Shown: positions 17,079-25,208 of the stretch, in pieces
Position numbering within the stretch: position 1 is the stretch's first letter
Layout of the letters: every line of letters starts with the position of its first letter
NCBI GenBank assembly: GCA_025992315.1
Contig: DAJPHG010000001.1
Coordinates: 868,001 to 932,000 of the forward strand
Reading direction: 5' to 3'
DNA: 64,000 nt
From: HGM10766 sp900757295
Lineage (GTDB): Bacteria; Bacillota_I; Bacilli_A; RF39; UBA660
Position numbers and translations under genes: made by a program
Notes under the pieces: model-generated
Told to the model about the DNA's origin: nothing
The model's input: only the letters and a program-made list of their open reading frames with translations
Databases searched by the model: none

Positions 17079-17825
17079 GTGAAAGCATTTTATTTAACTG
17101 ATGCTGGCAGAATAAGAGATCATAATGAAGATAGTGTAACAATTTTAAAAAACTTAAATAATGAATATTTAATGATTGTTGCAGATGGAATGGGTGGACA
17201 TAGAGCAGGAGAAGTAGCTTCCTCTTTAGCTGTTGCTCATCTTGGAAAACGATTTACAGAAACAGCATCTGTTGGTTCTAAATTAGATGCAGTAAATTGG
17301 CTTAAAGATAATATAAATGAAATAAATAAAGCAATTATTGATTATACAAAAGATTATCCAGAAACAACTGGAATGGGAACTACTTTAGTAGTAGCTGTTT
17401 TGACAAAAGATTATTTAATTTTTGGAAATATTGGTGATTCTGTAGGTTATGTTGTTAAGAATAATAAACTACATAAAGTTACTAAAGAACATACTTTAGT
17501 AAACTTACTTGTAAGTACTGGGGAGCTAACTGAAGAAGAAGCAAAGAATCATCCTAAAAGAAATGTTTTAATGAAAGCATTAGGAGCTGCTGAAGTATGT
17601 GAACTTGATATATTTGATGTTGATACAGATGTTGATGGTATAATGCTTTGCAGTGATGGTTTGACAAATATGTTAACTGTTGAACAAATTGAAAGAGTTT
17701 TAAATGATGAGGAATTAAATATAGAACAGAAAGTAGTTAAATTAATTAGAAAGAGTAATGCTAGGGGTGGCACTGATAATATAACTATTGCTTATTTAGT
17801 TAATGAAAGTGAGGATACGTTATAA
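17079..17825 (+). CDS. prpC: PP2C-family protein serine/threonine phosphatase
   Basis: This phosphatase reverses PASTA-kinase phosphorylation. All PP2C metal motifs are visible: RDHNED near residue 12, VADGMGGHRAGE, TGMGTTLVVA, GNIGDSVGY, LCSDGLTN and GGTDNITIAYL. It is 248 aa. It starts with GTG at 17079 directly after the rlmN stop, with AGAGGTGG upstream. Its stop overlaps the kinase start (TAATG), so the antagonistic pair is translationally coupled. The Bacillus name prpC (stp elsewhere) is by similarity. Confidence 0.93.
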   Translation: MKAFYLTDAGRIRDHNEDSVTILKNLNNEYLMIVADGMGGHRAGEVASSLAVAHLGKRFTETASVGSKLDAVNWLKDNINEINKAIIDYTKDYPETTGMGTTLVVAVLTKDYLIFGNIGDSVGYVVKNNKLHKVTKEHTLVNLLVSTGELTEEEAKNHPKRNVLMKALGAAEVCELDIFDVDTDVDGIMLCSDGLTNMLTVEQIERVLNDEELNIEQKVVKLIRKSNARGGTDNITIAYLVNESEDTL

Positions 17826-19558
17826 TGATAATGAAAGGTCAAAAAATTAACGATCGCTATCAAATTATAAAAACTATTGGTGAAGGTGGAATGGCTAATG
17901 TTTATCTAGCCTATGATACTATTTTAGATCGAAATGTTGCTGTTAAAGTATTACGTGGAGATTTAGCTCAAGATGAAAAATTTGTTAGACGTTTTCAAAG
18001 AGAAGCTTTATCTGCAAGTAGCTTATCGCATCCTAATATTGTAGAAGTTTACGATGTTGGTGAAGATAATGGTCAATATTATATAGTAATGGAATATATA
18101 GAAGGAAAACATTTAAAGCAATTATTAAAAAAACGTGGTAATTTAACAGTAACTGAAGTAATTGATATTATGCTTCAAATTACTGATGGAATGGCCCTTG
18201 CTCATGATTCATATATTATTCATCGAGATATTAAACCACAAAATATTATGATATTAGAAAACGGATTAGTTAAAATTACTGATTTTGGAATTGCTATGGC
18301 AATGAATGCTGCTCAATTAACACAAACAAATTCAGTAATGGGTTCTGTACATTATTTACCTCCAGAGCAGGCTAGTGGTAATGGATCAACACTTCAAAGT
18401 GATATATATTCTATGGGAATATTAATGTATGAATTATTATGTGGTCATTTACCATATAGAGGTGATAATGCTGTAGAAATAGCATTGAAACATCTTAAAG
18501 AACCGCTTCCATCAATAAGAGAGTACTTGCCTAACTTACCACAAAGTGTTGAGAATGTTATATTAAAAGCAACAGCTAAGAATCCTAAAAATAGATATGC
18601 TGATGCTAGAGAAATGCATGAAGATTTAAAAACCGTAATGGATGATTCTAGAATAAATGAACCAAGATATGTTTATCCTTATCCTGAAGGAGAAGAAGTA
18701 GAAAAAACAAAAAAAGTTGTAAAAAATGAAATGCCAGATGACGAAGTTAAAGTAAAACAAATAACAAAAGATGATTTGAAAAAACAAAATAAATTATTAA
18801 TAGCTTTGGGTTCAATATTTGCTGGATTAATTATAATTATAACAACATTAGTATTTATAATTCCTTTAATTACAGGGGGAAAAGAAGTAATAGTTCCTGA
18901 TGTATCAAATATGAGTGAAAAGAAAGCTATTAAAACTTTACAAGATAAAGGTTTTAAGATAGCAGATGAAACTAAAGAAGTTAGTTCAAATGATATAGAA
19001 AAAGGGAAAGTTGTTAAAACAAATCCCGTTGCAGGTTCTAAAAAAGTAAAAGGAAAAGTTATCACATTATATTTATCAAGTGGTAGTAATCAAATTACGA
19101 TTGAAGATTATACTGGACAAAACTTTAATGAAGTAAAAGGCAAATTAAGTGCTTATAATATAAATGTTGTTCAAGAGAAGAAAGAAGTAAAAGATAAAAA
19201 AGATCTTAGTGATAATGAAATAATTGGTCAATCAGTAGAAGCAGGTAAAAAGCTTTCACCTAATGAAAGTATTACATTATATGTACCTGATATAACAACT
19301 AAATATCCAGATTTCTCTAATGGATATACTGTTGACTCTGTAAAAAGTTTCTGTGATGCTAATGGCGTTACTTTAAATGTTGAATATGTAGAAACAAAAG
19401 ATTATACTCCAGGAACTATATATTATCAAAGCAAATCTGCTGGCTATACTGTTTCAAGTGGTTCGTCATTGACTATTAAAGTTGCTCAAGGTACTGAAAC
19501 TGAAAACAATACTTCTTCAACTGATGATAATTTGTGTGAAACAACAGGATTGTGTTAA
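17825..19558 (+). CDS. prkC: PASTA-domain serine/threonine protein kinase
   Basis: A Hanks-type kinase that senses wall fragments through PASTA repeats. The cytoplasmic kinase domain (about residues 12-275) has GEGGMANVY, the VAVKVL lysine (K41), HRDIKPQN (133-140) and ITDFGIA. A membrane helix lies near 318-345. Three PASTA-like repeats follow (VIVPDVSNMSEKKAIKTL; ITIEDYTGQNFNEVKGKL; then KYPDFSNGYTVDSVKSF). Targets in relatives include the IreB homologue, encoded here at 21387. The C-terminus has two Cys in CETTGLC. The start overlaps the phosphatase stop. Confidence 0.93.
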   Translation: MIMKGQKINDRYQIIKTIGEGGMANVYLAYDTILDRNVAVKVLRGDLAQDEKFVRRFQREALSASSLSHPNIVEVYDVGEDNGQYYIVMEYIEGKHLKQLLKKRGNLTVTEVIDIMLQITDGMALAHDSYIIHRDIKPQNIMILENGLVKITDFGIAMAMNAAQLTQTNSVMGSVHYLPPEQASGNGSTLQSDIYSMGILMYELLCGHLPYRGDNAVEIALKHLKEPLPSIREYLPNLPQSVENVILKATAKNPKNRYADAREMHEDLKTVMDDSRINEPRYVYPYPEGEEVEKTKKVVKNEMPDDEVKVKQITKDDLKKQNKLLIALGSIFAGLIIIITTLVFIIPLITGGKEVIVPDVSNMSEKKAIKTLQDKGFKIADETKEVSSNDIEKGKVVKTNPVAGSKKVKGKVITLYLSSGSNQITIEDYTGQNFNEVKGKLSAYNINVVQEKKEVKDKKDLSDNEIIGQSVEAGKKLSPNESITLYVPDITTKYPDFSNGYTVDSVKSFCDANGVTLNVEYVETKDYTPGTIYYQSKSAGYTVSSGSSLTIKVAQGTETENNTSSTDDNLCETTGLC

Positions 19559-20385
19559 TGCAAGGAAAAATAATAAGAATAATTAGTAATCTTTATACTG
19601 TTAAATGCAGTGATGGTAAATATGATTGTCAAGCTAGAGGAAAATTTAGAAATGATAAAATAACTCCTCTAGTTGGTGATGATTGTATTATTGATAAAGA
19701 TAATAAATATATTTTAGAGATATTACCGCGTAAAAATGAACTTAAAAGGCCATTGGTTTCTAATATTGATACAGCAGTAATTGTCACTAGCATAAAGCAA
19801 CCAGATTTATCTTTAAATCTTTTGGATAAAATGTTGAGCATAATTACTATAAATAAAATAAAGCCAATTATTTGTTTTACCAAGTTGGATTTAGCAGATA
19901 AAAATGATAAAAAATTAATCAAGCAATTAAAAAAATATTATGAGAGTATTAATATTCCAGTATTAAATAATAAAAAAATTGGCAAGTTAAAAAGATGTTT
20001 AAAGAATCAAGTTGTAGTTTTTACTGGTCAAACAGGTGCTGGGAAATCATCTTTGTTAAATAAAATAGATAAAACTCTAAATTTAAAAACAGGAGAGATA
20101 TCTATGGCTTTAAATAGAGGAAAACATACTACTAGACATGTAGAGCTATTTGAATTAAATAATACTTATATTGTTGATACACCTGGTTTTTCTGCTTTAG
20201 ATTTTAATGATATTAGTGATGAACAAATAAAAGATTCTTTTGTTGAGTTTGGTAAATATAATTGTAAATTTAATAATTGTATGCATATTAATGAAAAAGA
20301 ATGCAAAGTTAAAGACGCTATAGAAAATCAACAAATATTATTAAGCAGATATGAAAATTATAAAAGTTTTGTTAAAAGGAAGTGA
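19558..20385 (+). CDS. rsgA: Ribosome small-subunit biogenesis GTPase RsgA
   Basis: RsgA is a circularly permuted GTPase needed for late 30S maturation. The N-terminal OB fold is followed by ITSIKQPDLS, CFTKLDLAD (G4), FTGQTGAGKSSLLNKI (G1), LNRGKHTTRHVELF (G2) and VDTPGFSALDF (G3). The C-terminal zinc site is CKFNNCMHINEKEC. The start ATG overlaps the kinase stop. It ends in TGA, direct evidence that TGA is a stop here. Length 275 aa is normal. Confidence 0.95.
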   Translation: MQGKIIRIISNLYTVKCSDGKYDCQARGKFRNDKITPLVGDDCIIDKDNKYILEILPRKNELKRPLVSNIDTAVIVTSIKQPDLSLNLLDKMLSIITINKIKPIICFTKLDLADKNDKKLIKQLKKYYESINIPVLNNKKIGKLKRCLKNQVVVFTGQTGAGKSSLLNKIDKTLNLKTGEISMALNRGKHTTRHVELFELNNTYIVDTPGFSALDFNDISDEQIKDSFVEFGKYNCKFNNCMHINEKECKVKDAIENQQILLSRYENYKSFVKRK

Positions 20386-21026
20386 TTTTTATTAAAGTAT
20401 CAGTTTCATTTTTAAAGAGTAAATATAGTCATAAAGAAACAATTAATTTAATTGAAAATAGCAATTGTGATTATATTCATGTCGATGTAATGGATGGCAA
20501 TTTCGTTGTAACTAAAACAGAGGACTTAATAAAATATTTAATCAATTCTAAAAAAAAGCTTGATGTTCATTTGATGGTAGAAGAGCCTTTAGATTATATA
20601 AATGATTATGCAAAATTAAATGTCGAATATATAACTATTCATAGTGAAATAAACAAAGATTTATCTAATTTAATTGATTATATACATTCATTAAATATTA
20701 AATGTGGTTTAGCTATAAATCCTGAAACTGACATTAATAAAATAGAACCATATTTAAGTAAAATTGATCAAGTTTTAATTATGAGCGTTCATCCTGGTGC
20801 TGGTGGGCAAAAATTTATCGATTCATCTATAGATAAGATTAATATTCTAGATAATTTAAGAAGTATTAATAATTACAAATATATTATTAATATTGATGGA
20901 GGAGTAAATAAAGAAACTATTAGTGCGATAAAGAAAACTAATATTGATATGGTTGTTTCTGGAAGTTTTATTACATTAAGTGATAATTATCAAACTCAAA
21001 TAGATATATTAAAAAAGAGCTGTTAA
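20382..21026 (+). CDS. rpe: Ribulose-phosphate 3-epimerase, start codon probably ATT at 20391
   Basis: Rpe interconverts ribulose-5-phosphate and xylulose-5-phosphate. Motifs are IHVDVMDGNFV, VHLMVEEPLDYI, CGLAINPET, SVHPGAGGQKFI and INIDGGVN; metal-ligand residues are kept. The family normally begins MIKVxPS; here IKVSVS follows directly after an ATT at 20391, with no ATG in reach. GTG 20382 sits one base after AAAGGA, too close for normal initiation, whereas AAGGAAGTGAT is well placed for ATT 20391. The end coordinate is secure; the start is not. The Bacillus order rsgA-rpe-(rpmB divergent) is kept. Confidence 0.88.
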   Translation: MIFIKVSVSFLKSKYSHKETINLIENSNCDYIHVDVMDGNFVVTKTEDLIKYLINSKKKLDVHLMVEEPLDYINDYAKLNVEYITIHSEINKDLSNLIDYIHSLNIKCGLAINPETDINKIEPYLSKIDQVLIMSVHPGAGGQKFIDSSIDKINILDNLRSINNYKYIINIDGGVNKETISAIKKTNIDMVVSGSFITLSDNYQTQIDILKKSC

Positions 21027-21039
21027 AAGCTCTTTTTTC
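21011..21039 (+). terminator. Terminator after rpe
   Basis: AAAAGAGCT pairs with AGCTCTTTT and is followed by more T. It overlaps the rpe stop codon and may also act on the opposite strand. Confidence 0.75.
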
Positions 21040-21044
21040 TTTTA

Positions 21045-21069
21045 AAATAAAAAGTTGCAATTATGCAAC
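21045..21069 (-). terminator. Terminator of rpmB (minus strand)
   Basis: On the minus strand GTTGCA-TAAT-TGCAAC is followed by TTTTTATTTT. The stem includes the last codons and the stop of rpmB. Confidence 0.7.
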
Positions 21070-21219
21070 GTTTTTTGCTTCTCTAGCTGTAATTCTTACG
21101 CTCTTACCATTTATTGTTTTCTTTTGAAGATTTGGCTTTTGTTGAGTCTTTGATGCATTCATTGCATGAGATCTTTTATTACCACTTAAAGGCTTTTTCA
21201 TAGTTGCTTTTTTTGCCAT
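21061..21219 (-). CDS. rpmB: Ribosomal protein bL28, short form
   Basis: On the minus strand an ORF of 52 codons begins MAKKATMKKPLSGNKRSHAM and continues NASKTQQKPNLQKKTINGK, the conserved bL28 N-terminal half (compare GNNRSHAMNASKR and NLQKVR of Bacillus). It ends VRITAREAKNVA, about ten residues shorter than the usual 62. There are no cysteines, so it is the zinc-free form. AGGAGGAAG lies just upstream of the ATG. Position and orientation match Bacillus, where rpmB is divergent from the rpe operon. Confidence 0.9.
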   Translation of the reverse strand: MAKKATMKKPLSGNKRSHAMNASKTQQKPNLQKKTINGKSVRITAREAKNVA

Positions 21220-21386
21220 TGTAACTTCCTCCTTTAATAATTAAACTACTTAAAGACTTTATCATAAATTTCTAAATAAGTCAATTTATAAGCAAATATT
21301 TTTATTATTTTTGTCAAAATAAATGTTGTTTAATTGCTTTATTTATCGTTGTTTGATAAAATTATATAGTACAAGGGTGATTTAGT

Positions 21387-21596
21387 ATGAATAAAGAGAA
21401 TGTTAGAGAAACTTTAAAAGAAATTTATGAGAGCTTAAAAAAAGGAAATTATGATCCATTAAGTCAAATAGTAGGATATTTAAACAGCGGAGATCCAGGA
21501 TATGTATCTTCTTATGAAAATGCTCGAACTAAAATTATAGCTTTAGATCGTGCAGAAGTTATTCAAATAATGCTAGAGGAATTTTTAAATCAGTAA
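21387..21596 (+). CDS. ireB: IreB/UPF0297 regulatory phosphoprotein
   Basis: This 69-residue protein matches the IreB (YrzL) family: NVRETLKEIYESLKKGNYDP, NQIVGYL-like NSGDPGYVSSYENAR, then KIIALDRAEVIQIMLEEFL. In Enterococcus, IreB is phosphorylated by the PASTA kinase and modulates cephalosporin tolerance. The cognate kinase and phosphatase lie about 2 kb upstream. The stop overlaps the ruvX start. The family often follows alaS, which is not seen here; the gene instead follows the divergent rpmB. Confidence 0.92.
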   Translation: MNKENVRETLKEIYESLKKGNYDPLSQIVGYLNSGDPGYVSSYENARTKIIALDRAEVIQIMLEEFLNQ

Positions 21597-22015
21597 TGCG
21601 TTGTTTAGGACTTGATTTAGGAACGAGAACTTTAGGTGTTGCAATAAGTGATAAGACTAATACTTTAGCTTCATTTTTAAAAGTAATTCGTTTTAATGAT
21701 GATACTAAAAACCAAATGTATGAAGAATTGTGTCAAATAATTAAGGAATATAACATTACTCATGTTATATTAGGCTTACCTAAAAATATGGATAATTCAT
21801 TAGGATTTGCTAGCCAAAGGAGTATTGATTTTAAAAATCATCTAACAAATTTAGTTGATGTTGAAATAATACTATTAGATGAGCGATTGACAACAGTTGA
21901 AGCAGAAAATATTTTATTAACTGCTGATATGAGTAGAAAAAAAAGAAAAAAAGTAATTGATGGTGTAGCTGCTACAATTATCTTAGAAACATATTTAAGA
22001 ATGAAGGGAAATTAA
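21596..22015 (+). CDS. ruvX: YqgF/RuvX family putative Holliday junction resolvase
   Basis: The RNase H-like fold shows the first acidic motif CLGLDLGTRTLGVAISD, then VILGLPKNMDNSLG, LLDERLTTVEAE and KVIDGVAATIILE. RuvX/YqgF also processes the 5' end of pre-16S rRNA. The length of 139 aa is normal. The start ATG overlaps the ireB stop, and the DUF1292 gene follows one base after the stop, as in Bacillus (yrzL-yrrK-yrzB). Confidence 0.93.
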   Translation: MRCLGLDLGTRTLGVAISDKTNTLASFLKVIRFNDDTKNQMYEELCQIIKEYNITHVILGLPKNMDNSLGFASQRSIDFKNHLTNLVDVEIILLDERLTTVEAENILLTADMSRKKRKKVIDGVAATIILETYLRMKGN

Positions 22016-22016
22016 A

Positions 22017-22307
22017 ATGGAAGAAAAAAAGAATACTTTTACAATTGTAAATGATGAAGGAAAAGAATTAGAATGTGATGTTTTATTTACTTTTGATAGT
22101 GATGAAACTAAAAAGAGTTATATAGTCTATACTGATAATACAACTGATGAATCAGGAAGTACGAGAGTATATGCTAGTATTTATGATGCCACTGGTGCTG
22201 ATAAAAGTCTAAAACCTATTGAAAGTGAGCAAGAATGGGATGTTATAGAAAATATATTGTCATCTATTCAAGAAAAAGTTGATAGTGAAGAGAGTCAAGA
22301 TAATTAG
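22017..22307 (+). CDS. DUF1292 (YrzB-like) protein
   Basis: A 96-residue acidic protein with the DUF1292 pattern FTIVNDEGKELECDVLFTFD, KKSYIVYTDNT, VYASIYDATGA and EWDVIENIL. The family is of unknown function but is almost always beside ruvX and mltG, as here. GAAGGGAAATTAAA precedes the ATG. The mltG start follows the stop directly. Confidence 0.88.
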   Translation: MEEKKNTFTIVNDEGKELECDVLFTFDSDETKKSYIVYTDNTTDESGSTRVYASIYDATGADKSLKPIESEQEWDVIENILSSIQEKVDSEESQDN

Positions 22308-23372
22308 ATGAAAAAATTAATTATAGGTCTGGTTATTGCTCTATGCTCAATAGTTATTTTAGGGGTAAGTATTTATAATTACTGTTTAACTCCTGTAGAC
22401 AAAAATGATAACAAAAATATAAGCTTTGTAGTTACTTCAGGCGAAGGAAAAAAAGAAATTATTAAAAATTTAAAGACAGCAAATTTGATTAAGAGTAAAA
22501 CAGCTTCATATATGTATGTTATTCTTAATAAAGAAGTTGTATTTAAATCAGGCACCTTTACTTTAAAAAGAAGTATGAGTGTCAAAGAAGTATTTAATAC
22601 TTTAGATGTTGGAAGAACAAAAGAGCAAGATGGTTTAACAATTACTTTTAAAGAAGGAAAAAGATTAACTGATTATATAACATTAGTAGAATCTAAAACT
22701 GATATAAAAGAAGAAGATTTTATTAATCTATTACATGATAAAAATTATTTAAAGAGTTTAATTAATGAATATTGGTTTTTAACTGATGATATTTTAAATG
22801 ATAATATTTATTATGCTTTAGAAGGTTATTTATTTCCAGATACATATAATTTTGCTCTTGATGCAACAGCAAAAGATATAATCAAAACAATTTTAGATAA
22901 TACTGAAGTAAAATTAAAATCTTTAAAAAAGGATATGCAAAATAATGATTTAACAATTCATGAAATATTTACCTTGGCTTCTATTGTTGAATTAGAGGGA
23001 AAAGAAAACAGTGATAAAGCTGGTATTTCAAGAGTATTTTTAAACCGTATAGCTAATAATATGTCTTTAGGAAGCGATGTTACAACATATTATGCAGCAA
23101 ATAAAACTTTCAAAGAAGATTTAACAACAGTTGAATTAAATGCTTGTAACAGTTATAATACTAGAGGTTCTTGTTTTAAAGGCTTACCTGTTGGTCCAGT
23201 TTCCAATCCGGGACTTAAATCTTTAGAAGCAGCCATTAATCCTGAAGATAATGATTATTTATTTTTTGTCTCTGATAAAAATGGAAAGATTTATTTTAGT
23301 AAAACCAATAGTGAACATGAAAAACAAGTTAGTGATTTGAAAAACGGTGGAAATTGGTTCGTTTATGAATAA
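22308..23372 (+). CDS. mltG: Endolytic murein transglycosylase MltG
   Basis: MltG is a membrane-anchored lytic transglycosylase that ends glycan strand growth. A membrane helix spans residues about 4-24, followed by a LysM-like region. The YceG domain has ALEGYLFPDTYNF, the catalytic ASIVELEGKE, VFLNRI, LGSDVTTYYA, YNTRGSCFKGLPVGPVSNPG and the C-terminal LFFVSDKNGKIYFSKT with EHEKQV. Catalytic Glu is retained. Its presence shows that this lineage makes peptidoglycan. It abuts the DUF1292 gene without spacing. Confidence 0.94.
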   Translation: MKKLIIGLVIALCSIVILGVSIYNYCLTPVDKNDNKNISFVVTSGEGKKEIIKNLKTANLIKSKTASYMYVILNKEVVFKSGTFTLKRSMSVKEVFNTLDVGRTKEQDGLTITFKEGKRLTDYITLVESKTDIKEEDFINLLHDKNYLKSLINEYWFLTDDILNDNIYYALEGYLFPDTYNFALDATAKDIIKTILDNTEVKLKSLKKDMQNNDLTIHEIFTLASIVELEGKENSDKAGISRVFLNRIANNMSLGSDVTTYYAANKTFKEDLTTVELNACNSYNTRGSCFKGLPVGPVSNPGLKSLEAAINPEDNDYLFFVSDKNGKIYFSKTNSEHEKQVSDLKNGGNWFVYE

Positions 23373-23398
23373 AATACTATAGAAAAGAGTGAAGTAAA

Positions 23399-23995
23399 AT
23401 GAAAGAATTTATTCAAGAAATGGAGGAATATGCTAGAAATAAAAATGTTCCCATTATTGAAAAAGATTCAATTACGTTTTTAATGAAATATATAAAATTA
23501 CATAAAGTAAAAAATATTTTAGAAATTGGTTCAGCAATAGGATATTCTTCTATTTTAATGGCTAGTGTTGCTGAGGATGTAAAGGTAACAACTATTGAAA
23601 GAGACGAAACTCGTTACATGGAATGTTTAAAAAATGTAAAAAAATGTGGAATGGATAAAAAAATAAACGTTGTTTATCAAGATGCGTTAGAGGTTAATCT
23701 TAGTGAACAAATGCAATATGATTTGATTTTTATAGATGCTGCTAAAGGGCAATATACAAAGTTTTTTGAAAAGTTTAAATATTTTTTAGCACCTAATGGT
23801 ATAATTGTAACAGACAACTTAAAATTTCATGGTTATGTTGGTTCTACAAAACCAATTGAAAATAGAAATTTAAGAGGAATTGTTACAAAAATAGAAAAGT
23901 ATATTAACTTTTTAAAAGATAATGAAGAGTTTGAAACTAAATTCTATGATGTTGGTGATGGATTATCTGTAAGTGTTAAAAAACAAGATAAATAA
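23399..23995 (+). CDS. trmR: tRNA 5-hydroxyuridine methyltransferase (YrrM-like)
   Basis: A class I SAM methyltransferase with motif I ILEIGSAIGYSSI, TTIERDE, YDLIFIDAAKGQY and IVTDNLKFHGYV. It matches the O-methyltransferase family 3 protein YrrM (TrmR), which methylates ho5U34 of tRNA to mo5U. The two hydroxylation genes (trhP1, trhP2) follow, as in Bacillus yrrMNO, and this supports the substrate. GAGTGAAGTAAA precedes the ATG. Confidence 0.88.
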   Translation: MKEFIQEMEEYARNKNVPIIEKDSITFLMKYIKLHKVKNILEIGSAIGYSSILMASVAEDVKVTTIERDETRYMECLKNVKKCGMDKKINVVYQDALEVNLSEQMQYDLIFIDAAKGQYTKFFEKFKYFLAPNGIIVTDNLKFHGYVGSTKPIENRNLRGIVTKIEKYINFLKDNEEFETKFYDVGDGLSVSVKKQDK

Positions 23996-24237
23996 ATATC
24001 TATATAGAGTTAGGTATTTATAATAAAAAAACAAATTATGATATTGAAAATTATGTTGGTTTTGAAAATGCTGAATTATTAAATCATGGTGACTATGATA
24101 CAGTATTAGAAGAATTACAAAAATTAAGAATAGAAATATTAAAAGAAATAGAAAATGATTTAAAAAAAAAGAAATTAGATCAAATTGATGAAGTTGATAC
24201 TAAAGGAGAAATAGAAAATGAAACAAGAAAAAGATAA
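23992..24237 (+). pseudogene. Start-less coding remnant between trmR and trhP1
   Basis: The frame is open for about 80 codons with protein-like composition (GIYNKKTNYDIENYVGFENA, then EELQKLRIEILKEIEN) but has no usable start codon or ribosome binding site. It looks like the 3' end of a lost gene. No family recognised. In Bacillus yrrM and yrrN are adjacent, so this is probably an insertion remnant. Confidence 0.4.
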
Positions 24238-24334
24238 TTTTTTGAAATCTTTAATGAATATAGGCAAAAAAATTGCAGAATTATCTAAAGATAAAAAAGT
24301 AGCTTCAGCAATTAAACAAAGAGCTAATTATTAA
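24218..24334 (+). CDS. Possible 38-residue basic protein
   Basis: A short ORF (MKQEKDNFLKSLMNIGKKIA, ending IKQRANY) has a good ribosome binding site, GGAGAAATAGAAA, before its ATG. It is followed by a clear terminator. It overlaps the end of the start-less remnant by 20 bases, as coupled genes do, so it may be a leftover of the same lost operon. No family recognised. Expression is uncertain. Confidence 0.4.
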   Translation: MKQEKDNFLKSLMNIGKKIAELSKDKKVASAIKQRANY

Positions 24335-24356
24335 ATCCTTAGTTTAAGGATTTTTC
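24334..24356 (+). terminator. Terminator before trhP1
   Basis: AATCCTTA pairs with TAAGGATT around GTT and is followed by TTTCT. Confidence 0.7.
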
Positions 24357-24404
24357 TATTGCCATAAATTAGGCAAAAATGCTATTATATATGAGTTAGA
24401 AAGT

Positions 24405-25208
24405 ATGATGTCCATGAAAAATAAATTGATTATCAATATAAAAGAAATAGATGAAATAGAATATTATAAAGAAAAAGGTATTTATAATTATTTAGTGCCC
24501 TTAAAAGATTTTTGTGTAGGCTATGATACAATAGATGTAAATAATATAAATAAAATTGATGTTAATTATTATTTGTTGGTAAATCGAATAATGACATTTA
24601 AAGATTTAGAAAAATTGAGAAGTATTTTAAATAATATTAATTTGAAATACTTGAAAGGTGTATTTTTTGAAGATTTAGGTGTATTAGAAATAATTAAAGA
24701 TTTAGATTTAGAGAAGATTTATTTTCCAAATCATTTTGCTACTAATTATTTATCAATAAATGGTTTTTTAGATAAAGGAATAGATTCTGTAGTTGTATCT
24801 AATGAAATAACAAAAGAAGAAGTAGAAATAATCTTAGATAATGTCTCTGAAAATGTAGTTATTCCTGTATTAGGATATAACCAAATTATGTATTCGCGAA
24901 GGAATTTGATTACTAATTATAATAAAGAGTATAATCTAAATACCTCATTAAATAATAAAATTACAGAACAAATAACAAAGAAACAATTGCCAATTTTAGA
25001 ACAAGAGTATGGAACTGTAATTTTTGATGAAAATATATATAATAATTTAGAACTTTTAAAAAATACTAAAAATGTTAAATTTTCTTTAATAAATAGTACA
25101 TTTTTAACTAAAGAAGATATTATAAGTTATTTAAACAGCAATAGTCTAAATAATAATGGTTTTTTAACTAGAAAGACCATTTACAAAATAGGTGATATAA
25201 ATGAATAG
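24405..25208 (+). CDS. trhP1: U32-family tRNA hydroxylation protein TrhP1 (YrrN-like)
   Basis: This is the smaller, divergent U32 peptidase-like protein (267 aa). It lacks the cysteine-rich core of its partner. Visible features are LVPLKDFCVGY, KGVFFEDLGVLEII, YFPNHFATN and VIPVLGYNQIMYSRRNLITN, matching YrrN-type proteins. TrhP1/TrhP2 hydroxylate U34 of tRNA using prephenate. Its last eight bases overlap the trhP2 start. ATG 24405 and ATG 24414 are both possible starts, and neither has a strong ribosome binding site. Confidence 0.8.
   Translation: MMSMKNKLIINIKEIDEIEYYKEKGIYNYLVPLKDFCVGYDTIDVNNINKIDVNYYLLVNRIMTFKDLEKLRSILNNINLKYLKGVFFEDLGVLEIIKDLDLEKIYFPNHFATNYLSINGFLDKGIDSVVVSNEITKEEVEIILDNVSENVVIPVLGYNQIMYSRRNLITNYNKEYNLNTSLNNKITEQITKKQLPILEQEYGTVIFDENIYNNLELLKNTKNVKFSLINSTFLTKEDIISYLNSNSLNNNGFLTRKTIYKIGDINE

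Noticed and set aside
18679..19065. 128-codon minus-strand frame
   Set aside because: It is the antisense of the PASTA kinase coding region, with low-complexity Ser/Thr/Ile composition and no ribosome binding site; other long minus-strand frames (except rpmB and the XRE ORF) are rejected for similar reasons.
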